Assembly: GCA_964019415.1 (NCBI GenBank)
Contig: OZ025868.1
Location: 1,900,001 to 1,964,000, forward strand
From: Ianthella basta
Taxonomy: Eukaryota; Porifera; Demospongiae; Verongiida; Ianthellidae
Reading direction: 5' to 3'
DNA: 64,000 nucleotides
Shown: piece by piece, positions 35,411-48,089 of the stretch
Layout: each line of letters begins with the position of its first letter
Position numbering within the stretch: the stretch's first letter is position 1
The notes under the pieces: model-generated
What the model was told of the DNA's origin: nothing
Seen by the model: the letters and a program-made list of their open reading frames with translations, nothing else
Databases searched by the model: none
Program-made: the position numbers and the translations under genes

Positions 35411-35490
35411 ACACCTATCCTGTATGTCTGTGTATGTGTGTTTATATACATGTGGTGTGTGTATGAGGTGTGTGCGTGTGTGTGTGTGCA

Positions 35491-35902
<412 letters not shown>

Positions 35903-35974
35903 CACTCAGACATACTGTCATTGCATCAAAGGGCTCTTGCACAAAGTCATCTCAGTACATTTAGCGTACAGTCC

Positions 35975-37340
35975 AAATGTTTCATACTATAAGCTTTTAG
36001 GAATGTTACCTGCAACCTACTGGACCAAGTCATGCATGTTTAGCTAAGGGTACTGCACTACACTAGGCAGTGATTGCTACACACCCTACACACCCACATA
36101 TACAACACACCCACAACACACCTAGTTAACATGTGTTGTTGTGTACGTATGTACTTTGCATCCCTTCAGGGAGCAATCACTATGAAAGGAGTAGGCTACA
36201 GTACACAGTGACCTAATGATATCAATGTCACACACATACATACGCAGCTTCACATACTCACAAGTGACACAACACACTACATTGCACAAGTACTGTACAA
36301 GATTTAATGAATTAAAGGAGAATCGTGACAGTAGCACATAACTCATTGCTGCCATTCTCTTACTGCTTCACATCAATTATTCATGTACCACTTACAGTAT
36401 AATACAATACAGACTTATACAGTGAGGACAAACATGTACAGTTGGGCTATATGTAGTAGCTACTGTTTGAACTTTATGAAATCAATGTCACACATACACA
36501 GCTTCACATGTACACACAAGTGACACAACACGCTACATTGCACATGTATGTACAAGATTAAATGGATTAAAGGAGAATTATGACAGTAGCACATACTGTA
36601 ACTCATTGCTGCCATTCTCTTATTGTGTGCTTCACATCAATTATCCGTGTGCAATTATACAACACTATACATTTTCTGTCACTTGCAGCTGTTACTTGTA
36701 CAAAGTACACAAAATAACACACAAGTACAAATTTGTACAAACTATATAACAAACAAATGCAAATGACTCATGCAGTACTGTAGTTTGGACAGCTGCTAAA
36801 TATGATTTAAACATGTTATAGCAGATATGTATTTATGATTAATCTTTTAATGACTAAGATGTAACACACAACATGTAGCATGGCTCAACACCATATTGCA
36901 GAGATGATGAACTGTTCTAACATGGTTGATCTACAGGGTATTCATATCAACGTAGGATAGGAGGTGGCATGTCCCGGGCCCACTGTGCCATGGGTCAGCT
37001 CAGAAGTGGAGAAAGTGGTGAACATCACTTCTACTAGTCTAGTTGCCACTGACAGTGATCTTCCCTTACCACAGCAAAGGATTAACAATAGGACGTACAC
37101 ACCATGACGGTGTGACCAGACTTGCTATGAAAGAAAGCCTGAGAATTAAAACCACCAGCTGAACTGCCCCAAATGGTTCTAATTTGAAGGTAGTCTGTCT
37201 ACAAAGGCCATTGTGTGTCCTTTAGTCACGCTGTAGGTATGGTGACTAAGTGCCCATAGTTGTTAGGTGGTCTGAAGTAACAGGTTCTAGCTACAGGAAG
37301 ATGCCCCCAAAGGAGACCCAGATGATGTTGTATAAATACC
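35975..37340. other. Array spacer with two repeated modules
   Basis: 35975-36460 matches 29360-29850, and 36460-36620 partly repeats it. 36920-37340 matches 31010-31400. No gene seen. Confidence 0.5.
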
Positions 37341-37365
37341 TTACCTGCTGTGATGTGTATGTTTG

Positions 37366-37508
<143 letters not shown>

Positions 37509-37544
37509 TGCGTGTGTGCATGTGCGTGTGCACCTCTCTGGTCG

Positions 37545-37650
37545 TTTACATACGCAAATTGCCACAATTGGGCCCATCACATCTAAGGAAGGTCATGATC
37601 AGACAGTAGGCGTTGGCTTTCTGCTCCCAACGGTCACGAGTACACTTTCA
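37545..37650 (+). pseudogene. UROS: UROS last-exon relic
   Basis: ATTGCCACAATTGGGCCCAT and CACATCTAAGG align with exon 6 (ATTGCTGCAATTGGCCCTAC, CACATCTGAGG). Frameshifts follow. Confidence 0.6.
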
Positions 37651-37983
37651 AATATAGCATACAACAATTCATGAAACACTAGAGTAACAGGATGTGTTGT
37701 GAGAATGTATACACTTTCAATGCTAAGATACAACAATATATGAAATATTAGAGCAACATGATGTGTTATTGGTGCACTACAATAATGTGTGTGTGATTAG
37801 TGATAGAATACCACAGCACATGATGCACATGCAGTACAAGAATAATATGATGTGTTATGAAGTGAGCACTACAATGATGTGTGTGTATGTGTGTGTGCAA
37901 TCCAGTTACTACTGCACTGTTCAAAGTGTATACCACAATTTGTGTTATTAGAGTCATGAGTTAATTGCTGGTTAGAAGAGGCT

Positions 37984-40471
37984 ATGCACCAACAGAAGAT
38001 AGAAGTCAGGATGTTAAAGATGAGTTCTATGCAAAGTTGCAAGACGCTGTTGGGGGAGTAGCACGAAGGGACCTGCTGATTGTGATGGGAGATCTGAATG
38101 CCAGGGTGGGCAATGAGACAGACATTTGGGGGGAGGTCCTTGGGAGGCATGGTGAACAGTTATGCAATGAGAATGGGAGCAGGTTGCTACAGTTTAGTAG
38201 TGAACACAACCTACTGATTGCCAACACATGGTTTCCTCATAAGAGAATACACATGTTCACATGGGAATGTAGAGGAAGGGGTCTCAGGTCACTTATTGAT
38301 TACTTCCTGATTGGTAAGGAGTTTAGAAGCAGGTGGTCGATGTAAGGGTTGTGAGAGGGGCAGAAATGGGGAGTGATCACTACCTGGTGTTGTTGAAGCT
38401 TAAGTTGAAGGTGGAGAGAAGGGGTTTACGTGTGGATAGAAGGGGAAGACAGCGAATCAAAATTGACAAGATGAAGGAGTATGAAGTGAGGAGAGAATAT
38501 CAGGAGAGATTGGGTGAACTGTATGAGGTGCATAAGGTGAAGAGGTATTGGATGGAGGGAGATGTTGAATTGGCATGGAATAAGTTGAAAGAAGGTATTG
38601 TAGGGACAGCTAAGAACTTATGTGGAGTAGTCAAGGGGAGAAAAGGGAGTGAGAAACATACAAGGTGGTGGAATGATCAGGTGAAGGTTGCAGTGAGGCG
38701 GAAAAAAGTTATGTACAGAAGGTTACTGAATTTAGGCACTGAAGAAGCTAAGGAGAAATACAAGGAGGCAAAGATAGAGGCAAATAGGGTGGTGAGAAGA
38801 GCTAAGAATGAGGAATGGGTTCAATTTGGACGAGAAATGGAGAAGGATGTGAGTGCCAATCCACGGAGATTTTGGGCCAGAGTCAATAGCAGAAATCCAA
38901 AGGACAGTATGAACCACATCCGTGATGAGAATGGCCAGGTTTTGGTTGATGAGGCGGATGTTATTGAGAGATGGAAGGAGCATTTTAAGGGGCTGTTTGG
39001 GGTTGAGGAAGGGTCTGGCCAGGACATGCGGTATAGTGAGGTAGTAACAGATGATGACAGAGAAATAACGTTGGAGGAGGTGAGAAAGGGAGTAAAGAAG
39101 TTAAAGTTGAGGAAGGCACCTGGGGTGTGTGGGGTGTTGCCAGAGATGTTAAAAACCGGAGGAGAAGTGGTAATGAAATGGTTGGTATTGTTATTCAATA
39201 TGGTATGGAGAGTCGGTGTAGCCCCAGCAGACTGGAGAAAAGCACAGATCATCCCCATTTTCAAGAAGGGTAGTAGGCTGGAATGCTCGAATTACAGAGG
39301 GATAAGCCTTTTGAGTGTGGTTGGTAAGGTGTATGCAGGAGTACTAAATGACAGGGTGAAGTTGATAACGGCAAAAAAAGTAATGGATGAGCAAGGAGGT
39401 TTTAGGGCTGGTAGGGGTTGTAATGATCAGATCTTTACAGTGAGGCAGATTATGGAGAAGACCATTGAAAAGGACAAGGTGGTGTATATGGCATTTGTAG
39501 ATTTAGAGAAGGCGTATGATAAAGTGAAAAGGGAAAAGCTATGGAGAGTGCTGGAAGAATATGGTGTTGAGGGAAGATTATTACTAGCAATTCAGTCGCT
39601 GTATGAGGGTGGGAAGGCAAGTGTGAGGATTGGAGATAAAGAGTCAGAGTGGTTTAGGGTGAATAGGGGTGTGAGACAAGGCTGCACACTATCACCATGG
39701 TTGTTTAATGTATTTGTGGATAAGGTGACAAGGGAAGCAAGAGGAGGGTTTGTGAGAGAGGTGAAGCTGTCTACAGGTGAGGTGGGAGTGCTACTCTATG
39801 CAGATGACATGGTGTTGATGGCAGAGTCGGAAGAGGGGCTGCAGAGCAATTTGCAGGTACTAAGTGAGGCAATGGTTAGATGGGACTTGAAGGTTAATTG
39901 GAGGAAGACAAAAGTGATGAAGGTAGCAAGGGAGAGAGGTGACTGTGAAGTAAGAGTTGGTGATCAGGCTATTGAGCAGGTAGATGAAATGAAATATTTG
40001 GGGGTGATGTTAAGCAGTGATGGTAGGATGCAGAAGGAAATGGAGGCAAGAATTGGGAGTGCTACGAGAATGATTGGAGGAATGAGTGAGGCAGTATTGA
40101 GGAGGAGAGAGTTAAGTAAGTGCACAAAGTTGAAAGTAGTCAATGCCACAATGATGCCATCTTTGTTGTATGGGTGTGAGGCATGGAGCTTGACAAAGCA
40201 GCAGCAGTCGAAAGTGCAGGCAACACAAATGAATGTTTTGAGAAGAGTACAAGGAGTAAGTAGAATGGAGAGAATAAGGAGTGAACACATTAGACAGCAT
40301 CTTGGGCAGGAAAGTGTATTAGAGGTGATAAGGAGAAGGCAGGAAAATTGGAAGGGCAAACTGAATGAGATGAGCAGCGACAGAGTGACAAAGAAGGTGT
40401 ATGTAGGAGAGATTGAAGGAAGAAGGCCGAGAGGTAGACCAAGGATGAGATGGAGTGATAATTTTAAGTGA
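37984..40471 (+). pseudogene. LINE ORF2: endonuclease (partial) and reverse transcriptase
   Basis: The first part encodes YAPTEDRS, then VMGDLNARVG and SLIDYFLIG. A one-base frameshift near 38330 moves to the frame continuing GSDHYLVLL, the catalytic His region of the APE domain. The RT follows: IIPIFKKGSRLECSNYRGIS, GFRAGRGCNDQIF, FVDLEKAYDKV, RQGCTLSPWLFN and the catalytic YADDMVLM (near 39797), then KYLGVMLSSDG. It ends RGRPRMRWSDNFK. RT is uninterrupted for 712 codons. The motifs resemble the RTE/BovB-like group as I know it, but the clade needs a tree. Confidence 0.8.
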
Positions 40472-40592
40472 TTTATGTACTGGTATGTAATGTTCAGACT
40501 GATGTATGTTGCCTTAAGACAGCTTGTTTTTTAGGGATGACCTCCAGAAACTGGAGATATGTATCCTTCATGATCATTGATTGATTGATTGA
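37984..40592 (+). mobile_element. APE-type LINE inserted in a membrane gene copy, 12-bp target duplication
   Basis: TTAGAAGAGGCT occurs at 37972-37983 and 40593-40604, exactly flanking the insert. The same motif is the 3' end of the membrane coding sequence in other copies, so the LINE landed in that gene's last codons. The element is 5'-truncated within its endonuclease domain and ends in a 3' UTR with an ATTG-type tail. Confidence 0.92.
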
Positions 40593-41708
40593 TTAGAAGA
40601 GGCTGCGTTTTCTCTGTTGCCATTACTACTACATCACCCTCGTTATGATGCTCTCCCAATGCTTGCTCACTTTCATCCTGCTGTTCCTCACCCAGTGATG
40701 ACTCAGACCCCACACCAATATCCCAGTCACGAGGGTCTGGAGGCCTCTGTTCTGATGCAAAACTGACATATTCTCCTTGCTCGCAATGATCTATCATCAG
40801 TAACACAATAACACCCAGGGGTATCCATGACATTAAAGGGAAGATTATATAGGACACATAATAAAATGGAAATTGTACTTCTAGCTGACCTGCCCGAATT
40901 ATTGCAAACACAGTAAAATAGAAAGCAAGAAAAACAACTACCACTGAACCAATCAATTCCCATCCCAACAATTGTGGTATACGAGAAAAACATATCTTCA
41001 GCTTCTTATTATTATTCTTATTATTCTTATGTGGGGGTATTTGGTCATCTTGAAAATCTTGGTCATCTTGAAAATGCCTTGAGTTATCTTAATATACACA
41101 GTGATGCCCAGTATGGCCACTTTAGCAATTGCCAGTGCAGCTGTAAGTGCTATACCAAAACCAGGCACAGCTATGGCATAGCACCGAAAGCGTATTTCCT
41201 GTAATTCAGTAAAATTGTATTGTGAACAGTCCATGGGAAGGCTTGGATTGCTGTTTGAGTTGCTGTAGCAGAAGAGAGTTCGCTTGTGGTGGTCTTTCTT
41301 AACACATACCTCACTCGATTCCACAGGAAAGTAGTGAAAGAACCCAATTGCAGACAGGCTGATAATAGTACATGCCAAAGAGCAAAATGAAACGATGATC
41401 CCTAAACTGTTCTCCACTTTTCTGTCCAGGAAAACCATGAACTCCCTTATTGATTGCTTGCCAGGATCACTGCGTGTTTTGTGCACCTTAAACAGAGCTG
41501 GGAATACACTCGGGCAAAGCTTCCTTCCCAAAAACCAGAGCACACTCTCCATCCATTTGCACAGACGAGGCGGCCTCAGGGCACAGCAAAGTACATAGCC
41601 GAATATCAAGATGTATACTGTGGGAACTAGATAGCAAAATAGCATAATTACCGATTTCAGTATCTCCAGACGTTCAAAGAGCACAACAGGAGGCTTCCAA
41701 TCAGCCAT
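40531..41708 (-). pseudogene. Membrane protein family copy, frameshifted, LINE-altered C-terminus
   Basis: From MADWKPP (ATG 41708) the family features run through FMVFLDRKVEN, PMDC, the sequon NFTE and helix 3. At about 41000-41080 a local duplication of TTCAAGATGACCAA and an AT-rich expansion replace the Cys-rich segment and shift the frame into a stop near 40998. Helices 4 and 5, HCEQGEY and the acidic tail follow in another frame. The last three codons are replaced by LINE sequence, so that frame ends at 40531 inside the LINE 3' UTR. Confidence 0.8.
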
Positions 41709-42075
41709 TATGATGTATACGTATTACTAAAATAGTGCACACTAGTGCTGCTGTCGATTTCTGCCACACAACTGTGCTGCGATTTCAGACTGGCCCAATC
41801 AACTTATAGAGAGAGGACATGTACAACAGGACATTCCTACAACTATGAATATTGTTATGTCACAGGATTTCGGTCTTACACTTCAGAGCCATTCCATATC
41901 CCATCCTGTGAGCATGTGATAGTCATGTCTGTCATTATGAAGATGAACCCACCTTACTGGTACAGTGCCTGTAAGTGTTCAGTGGTTGCAACTCATCCTC
42001 CATGTATGTATATATACTGATGTTACCATCTGGAGTGTAACAGAGAAGCGAGCACACCTCACAGTCATGCACCCT

Positions 42076-42080
<5 letters not shown>

Positions 42081-42147
<67 letters not shown>
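42081..42147. repeat. (TG)n microsatellite
   Basis: The first of three TG tracts (others at 42246-42299 and 42440-42547) in a roughly 480-bp TG-rich region. Confidence 0.95.
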
Positions 42148-42150
<3 letters not shown>

Positions 42151-42243
42151 TTTCGAATGGACTGGCTTCCGAAACAGGTCCCCAGGCCTTTGGCCTGGGA
42201 CCTGCCCTATGTCCTTTATGGACAAGGCGAACAGAGGAGGAGG

Positions 42244-42560
<317 letters not shown>

Positions 42561-42587
42561 TGTACTGTACACCTCTCAGGCTGTTTG

Positions 42588-42691
42588 CACATGCAGATTA
42601 CCACAATTAATTGACCCTACCACAACTAAGGAAGTGCAGACATGTGGTCAGACAGTGAGTGTCAGCCATCTGCTCCCAATGGTCATGGCAA
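42588..42691 (+). pseudogene. UROS: UROS last-exon relic
   Basis: CACATGCAGATTACCACAAT, then GACCCTACCACAACTAAGG and GTGCAGACATGTGGTCAGAC, align with exon 6, including the second half (GTCTGGTCTGACAGTGACTG). It ends at the target site of the Penelope-like element. Confidence 0.7.
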
Positions 42692-42752
42692 CACTTTTAA
42701 TATCTAGCAAATAATTAGATGAGCAGTACTGCAGCTTGAAGAAAGGAGGGTC

Positions 42753-42788
42753 GCAGGACGTTTCGGTTCGAGAGCCTTTGTCAACTGC
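42753..42788 (-). ncRNA. Hammerhead-like motif, left repeat (antisense)
   Basis: The same layout as the right-repeat motif, read on the minus strand. Stem II has a C-A mismatch (AACC instead of AGCC on the 3' side), so this copy is probably weaker. Confidence 0.5.
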
Positions 42789-42861
42789 TTACAGTGGGGA
42801 CTGAAGTGAGTGACTGGCTTATATACAAAACAGATGATAGTAGGTGACAGGTGTTGAAGTG

Positions 42862-44611
42862 AAGGCCAACTCCCAACGTAAACTAGACTCCAGGAAACTA
42901 GTACTCAACTTCAGCTTCAGACAGCTGTCCCCACAAGAGGAAGATGTCCTAGCCTTAGGGTTGTCCTTTGCAGTAGCACCTCGACAGGTTCCAGTCCAGG
43001 AGATTGTTGCAGCCACCGAAGCATTGGCACACAACCTGGACCAAACCTCAGCAGATCTTCTGAGACTCCAAGTCAGTGGAGTCCTACACCAGACAAAACC
43101 TCCCAAACCCAATCTTACCCCACTTCAAAAGCAAGCTCTGTGCACCCTCCGCGAAGACCCCAACATTGTCATCACCCCAGCGGACAAAGGCAGGGCTACA
43201 GTCCTATTGAACAAGGAGGAGTACATCCAGAAGATGGAAGCAATTGTCAATGATGAGACCAAGTACCGTGTGGTTAAATGTGATCCAACCACAAAAACGG
43301 AGAACAAGATTACAGATGCCATGAAGGGCCTACGAAGCCAAGGATACATCAACGACAAGATGTACGACTGCCTTGCCCCCCGCTACACCAACCCCCCACA
43401 GCTCTATGGCCTACCTAAGGTTCATAAAGACGGAGTGCCGATGCGACCTATTGTATCAGCAATAGGATCCCCTTGCTACAACCTTGCTAAGGAATTGGCA
43501 AGAATCCTAACCCCCTTGGCTGGGCACAATGGGTACAGTGAGAAGAACTCAGCATCCTTTGTCCAAACAGTACGAGAGACCAGAATAACTGCCATGGATC
43601 ACCTTGTTAGCTTTGATGTCACAAACCTGTTTACCCAGGTTTCCATTGATGATGCTCTCCGGGTAATTGAACAGAAGCTCTCTCAGGACCACTCCCTACT
43701 GGACAGAACTGCTATTCCAGTCCCCCAATTGGTAGAGCTGACAGAACTGTGTCTAGGCTCTTCGTACTTCCAGTTTCAGGACAAGTACTATGAACAGATT
43801 GAAGGGGCTGCCATGGGTTCCCCCTTGTCGCCCATTGTAGCCAACTTGTTCATGGAGAACCTGGAAGAAGAAGCCATCCGATCATCCCCACTCCAGCCCA
43901 AACTGTGGCGCCGGTACGTTGATGATACCTTCGTTATCTGGCCACATGGGCAAGAGGAGCTACAGAGATTCCACCAACACCTAAACGGCATCCACCCAAG
44001 CATCCACTTCACCATGGAGGAAGAGAAGGAATGCACACTGCCATTCCTGGATGTTCTGGTTTCCCGAGGACACGATAAGCTACTCACATCAGTTTATCGT
44101 AAACCGACTCATACCGAGAGGTACATCCGATTGAGCTCACACCACCCCCACAAGACCATCACGGGAGTGTTGAGGTGCATGAAGGATCGGGCAGACAACA
44201 TCTGTGGCCCAGAAACCAGAGCAGAGGAGCTACGTCACCTCGAAGACGTGTTCCAAGCGAATGGCTTCCCTGCTACTCTCGTGAAGAAAACCCTGTCAGC
44301 ACCACCCAGAGTACCTCGTCCACCACCTTCACCCACTCAGCCATCACAGAAGACCCTATGTACCCCATATGTTTGCGGAGTGAGCGAGAAGTTGAAGAGA
44401 ATCTGCACAAGACTGAACATTCGTACAGTCTTCACACCTGCACACACATTGAAGAAGACACTGATGATTGTGAAGAACCGGGTACCGGAGGAGAAGAAGA
44501 AGGCTGTGGTTTACCAGGTGCCATGTAAGGACTGCCACCAACTCTACACGGGTGAATCCAAGAGGACGCTTAAGGTCAGACTGACCGAACACAGAAGAGC
44601 AGTACAAAAAG
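42862..44611 (+). CDS. Penelope-like RT with C-terminal GIY-YIG endonuclease
   Basis: The frame is open from 42844 to 44614 but has no ATG before about 43234, so the true start is lost or lies elsewhere. Counting from 42844, motifs are LYGLPKVHKDG and RPIVS near residues 190-205, SFDVTNLFTQV near 257, GAAMGSPLSPIVANLFME near 321, RYVDDTF at 358, PFLDVLV near 400 and YRKPTHTERY near 418. A GIY-YIG module near 555-585 reads VVYQVPCKDCHQLYTGESKR with RLTEHRRA. One extra A in the AAAAA run near 44606 ends the frame; the next frame continues GIAVHVANTSHSIDW to about 44800. The element class uses this pair for target-primed copying, often near telomeres. Confidence 0.88.
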
Positions 44612-45015
44612 AGTGATGTAAACAATGGAATTGCGGTGCATGTGGCCAACACCAGCCACAGTATTGATTGGCAGAATGCACGAGTGGTGAAGACAGTACC
44701 AGGATACTGGGAGAGGAGAACTACAGAGGCCATACTGATTAGGAAGAGCCAGGAGCCCATGAACCTGGACAATGGACTCCTACTCCCCAGTGTTTGGAAC
44801 CCTATATTACTAAACACACCTCCATGATGTCACTAATAGATTTGTTCAGTTTCCCCTTCCTGTTTATTCAATTAATTATTTGGAGTGCCTCATGTTTATT
44901 CAATCAATCTTTCAGTGACTCATGTTTATTTAATTACTTTGCCACTTCAACACCTGTCACCTACTATCATCTGTTTTGTATATAAGCCAGTCACTCACTT
45001 CAGTCCTCACTGTAA

Positions 45016-45051
45016 GCAGTTGACAAAGGCTCTCGAGCCGAAACGTCCTGC
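45016..45051 (+). ncRNA. Hammerhead-like ribozyme motif with U3/A8 core pair
   Basis: Stem I is GCAG (45016-45019) pairing with CUGC (45048-45051). The core strand is UUGACAA (45020-45026), where the consensus is CUGANGA. Stem II is GGCU/AGCC (45028-45031 and 45036-45039) with loop CUCG. GAAA is at 45040-45043 and CGUC at 45044-45047. C3 to U and G8 to A change together and keep a Watson-Crick pair. Helix III is minimal. It is on the sense strand of the element. Confidence 0.6.
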
Positions 45052-45411
45052 GACCCTCCTTTCTTCAAGCTGCAGTATAGCTCATCTAATTATTTGCTAA
45101 ATCTACAATCGCAGCTATGAGCCTCTACCGAATCACTTTTAATATCAGCATAGTTACAACAATTCATGAAATACTTAAGTAACATGATGTGCTATGGGGT
45201 GCAGTACAACGATGTGTGTATAATGTAGTTCAGTCATACTAAATGCAATTTCAATATTAGCATACAACAATACATGAAATACTAGAGCTACATGATGCAT
45301 TCCGGTGAGCACTATAACAATGGTGTGTGTAATGTAGTTCAGTCATTACTACACTGTTGTGTTAAAAGTGTATACCACAACTTGCGTTCTGAGACATACT
45401 GTATATGAGTC

Positions 45412-45515
45412 TTAATTGCTGGTTAGAAGAGGCTGTGTTTTCTCCATTGCCATTGACACTACTTCACGCTCATTATGATGCCCTCCCAATGCTGGCTCAC
45501 TTTCATCCTGGACTA
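45412..45515 (-). pseudogene. Membrane family C-terminal fragment
   Basis: Only the last roughly 34 codons remain (QDESEPALGGHHNE to EKTQPLLTSN). They are joined directly to a Ty3 pol fragment. Confidence 0.75.
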
Positions 45516-45529
45516 CTACTATTACTGTC

Positions 45530-46135
45530 AACAACCAGTCTATGACCTTCAAGCTAGACACAGGAGCTGAAGTCACTGCCATCACAGAGCCAGCCTCCCT
45601 ACAAGTGCCAACCCAAGACCCTACATGGGCCAGATCATCAACCACTAAAGGTCTTGGGCCAGGTCAGCGTCACCCTGTCTTCAAAGGGAAAGGTCTCCAG
45701 CCAGCAAGTCTATGTGGTCAGAGGGCTGGAGCAGAACCTATTAGGACTACCAGCCATTGAGGAACTCAACCTCTTGGCAAAGGTTGCTGAGGTCAGATGG
45801 ACCTGAGCCGATGACTGACACTACCCAATTTCCTGCCTTAATTTCAGGCCTAGGGACTCTCGATGGTGATTTTCAAATCAACCTCAAGCCAGATGTCACA
45901 CCCTTTGCCCTACACACTCCCAGGAATGTCCCACTACCACTTCGCAAGAAAGTGAAGGAGGAACTGTCCCGTATGAAATCCCTAGGTATCATCTCCAAGG
46001 TAGATGTACCTACACCCCGGTGTGCTGGGATGATGGTCATTCCCAAGCAGAATGGGACAGTCCGGATCTGTGTCGACTTGAAACCCCTCAACACAGCATG
46101 TCAGTTTACCATTCCCCAGTCAGTGCAAAAGCCAA
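45530..46135 (+). mobile_element. Ty3/mdg4-type pol fragment
   Basis: An aspartic protease motif (FKLDTGAEVTAI, from 45548) is followed, after a frameshift near 45757, by the RT start: PLPLRKKVKEELSRMKSLG, PTPRCAGMMVIPKQNG and VRICVDLKPLN. It breaks off before the catalytic domain. No LTRs are seen. The frames are damaged. Confidence 0.8.
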
Positions 46136-46139
46136 GGAA

Positions 46140-47180
46140 GATTACGCATAGGTATACATAACTGTAACAGTTTTCGTTGGAGACTGGTAAAGCACCTGAC
46201 TCAGAAAGACCCATTCCACATGCATTATAATTACTTCCTTGTAGTTTATACTCAGACATAATTAAATAGGCCGTAGTAAGGTACATACAGATATACCACA
46301 TTGCAATTTGAATGACCCATCACATTATCCCGTGTGCCTTACGTAGTACACAGTGAATGTCCATAGGACAAAACTGTGAAATGTACACTACTACATTAAC
46401 AAGGACATAGGCTAAACCATCAAATATGGCAAACACACTAACAAACACACACGAGAGACACATACACAAAGACAAACACACTCACATACAGTACACACAT
46501 ATATACCCATGCACCCCCCCCCCACACACATGCATGTGACTGAACAATAATGGTATGTAGAGTGAAGTTAAACATTATACCTGCAACCTCCTGCATTTGT
46601 GTGGTTCATTCCAAGAAATGCCATCTAAATACCCACAGTACAACACACCCACAAGTGGCACACAACATTAATTATGCTGAGAAGGGACAAACAAATCAAG
46701 CATCATGTGACACTCTGATGTAGCTGGAGACAATAAGTTGCAATTGTTGTGAATCTTATTACGTATGTGTATTACAATGAATTTCATTTGTAAGCTCCCA
46801 ATAAACAGTCACATGAGTAATAAACATAGGTGGTCAACTGACGTGTCTAAATATGGTAAGACCAAAGGAACTGATGCAGCTGGCTGACTGTAAAGGCTAT
46901 GAATATTAAAGCATTACAGCCACAGCCTGGACTAATTATGCACACATGGGGAGAGGACAGCAGGACATTGCTACGACTATGAATATTGTTATGTCACATA
47001 ATTTTTGTCTTACACTTCAGAGTCATTTCACACCCCATGCATCCTGTGAGCATGTGATAATCATGTCTGTCATTATGAAGATGAACCCACCTTACTGGTA
47101 CAGTGCCTGTAAGTGGTCACTGCTTGCAATTCATCCTCCATGTACGTATATATACTGATGTCACCATCTGGAGTGTAACA
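46140..47180. other. Array spacer
   Basis: 46560-47170 parallels 18780-19500. 46520-46527 is a short C run. No gene seen. Confidence 0.5.
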
Positions 47181-47293
47181 GAGTCATGCACACTCTGCAA
47201 GCATGTGCAGTAGTGTGTGTGCGTGAGTGTGTGTGTGTACATGAGTGTGTGCATGTGCATGTGTGTGTGTGTGCGTGTGTGTGTGAGTGTGCA

Positions 47294-47299
<6 letters not shown>

Positions 47300-47365
<66 letters not shown>
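47300..47365. repeat. (TG)n microsatellite
   Basis: A TG tract preceding a UROS relic that is interrupted by a MITE. Confidence 0.95.
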
Positions 47366-47373
<8 letters not shown>

Positions 47374-47423
47374 GTGTATGTGCTGGTCTGCAACGTATGC
47401 CTCAACATTATCTCCTTCCTTTC

Positions 47424-47453
47424 ACAGATATCTACAATTGGTCATACTACTGT
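47424..47453 (+). pseudogene. UROS: UROS last-exon relic, 5' part, cut by MITE
   Basis: TTCACAGATATCTACAATTG matches the start of the exon 6 relic series and stops at the MITE boundary. Confidence 0.4.
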
Positions 47454-47454
47454 A

Positions 47455-47631
47455 CGGTGGAACCTCAGAAATAAAACCACCATCTGGGCCATGAAAAGTG
47501 GTCATATTTTCGAGGTGGTCTCAAATCTGAGAACCTTAATTCATGTATACATGGATTTGGGACTAAATCAAAGTAGTCTTATTTCTAAGGTGGTCGTTTT
47601 ATAGAGGTGGTCGTTTAGCGGGATTCCACTG
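47455..47631. mobile_element. MITE with CAGTGGAA-type ends and TA flanks
   Basis: The left end is CGGTGGAACCTCAGAAATAA, the right end complement starts CAGTGGAATCCCGC, and TA is on both sides (47453-47454 and 47632-47633). The interior has paired GGTGGTC motifs. It is related to 28693-28873. Confidence 0.75.
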
Positions 47632-47849
47632 TACGTACATCTTAGGCAGTACATATTTACGCATGTACAACTGGTTTGGGTATATATGCAGCGGTGTACC
47701 TTTAACCTCAGTATAGCTGAAGAGAATGTTCACACGACCATATTGTACAAACTTCAGCCAGTATTAGAAGGTTCCTAATGTACAGTATACAGTACATGGG
47801 TGAAGATCACTCTATACCTACTGTAGTTGAAGTACAAACTTATACAGGA

Positions 47850-47930
47850 AGCACAGCTCTATCACGTTTGAGGCAGTGCAGACATCTGTCACCAGTTTCC
47901 TCCCCAGCCAAATGGCAACACTTTCAATGC
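47850..47930 (+). pseudogene. UROS: UROS last-exon relic, 3' part
   Basis: TTTGAGGCAGTGCAGACATC and CCCCAGCCAAATGG match the relic at 26650-26700. Confidence 0.5.
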
Positions 47931-48089
47931 TAACATACAACCATAGCTACATGAAGTACAAGAGTAACATGATGTGTTATGAGATGGGCACTACAGTGAT
48001 GTGTGTACATGTGTGGGTGTACAATCCAGTTAATACTACAATAATGTGCTCAAAGTGTATACCACAACTTGTGTTCTTAGGCACATGGG

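Larger units (their letters stand above)
42705..45133 (+). mobile_element. Penelope-like retroelement with inverted terminal repeats and 13-bp target duplication
   Basis: CACTTTTAATATC is repeated at 42692-42704 and 45134-45146. The element carries two 157-bp repeats in opposite orientation (42705-42861 and 44943-45099) that differ at only a few positions. A 34-bp tail (45100-45133) follows the right repeat, reminiscent of the short extension described for Penelope. The interior encodes RT and a GIY-YIG domain. The repeats contain hammerhead motifs, known for this element class. Uninterrupted flanking modules elsewhere show the empty site. Confidence 0.93.

Noticed and set aside
42844-42860. 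Start codon of the Penelope-like ORF
   Set aside because: The frame opens with GTG inside the terminal repeat. The first ATG is about 130 codons later, so no true start can be assigned.
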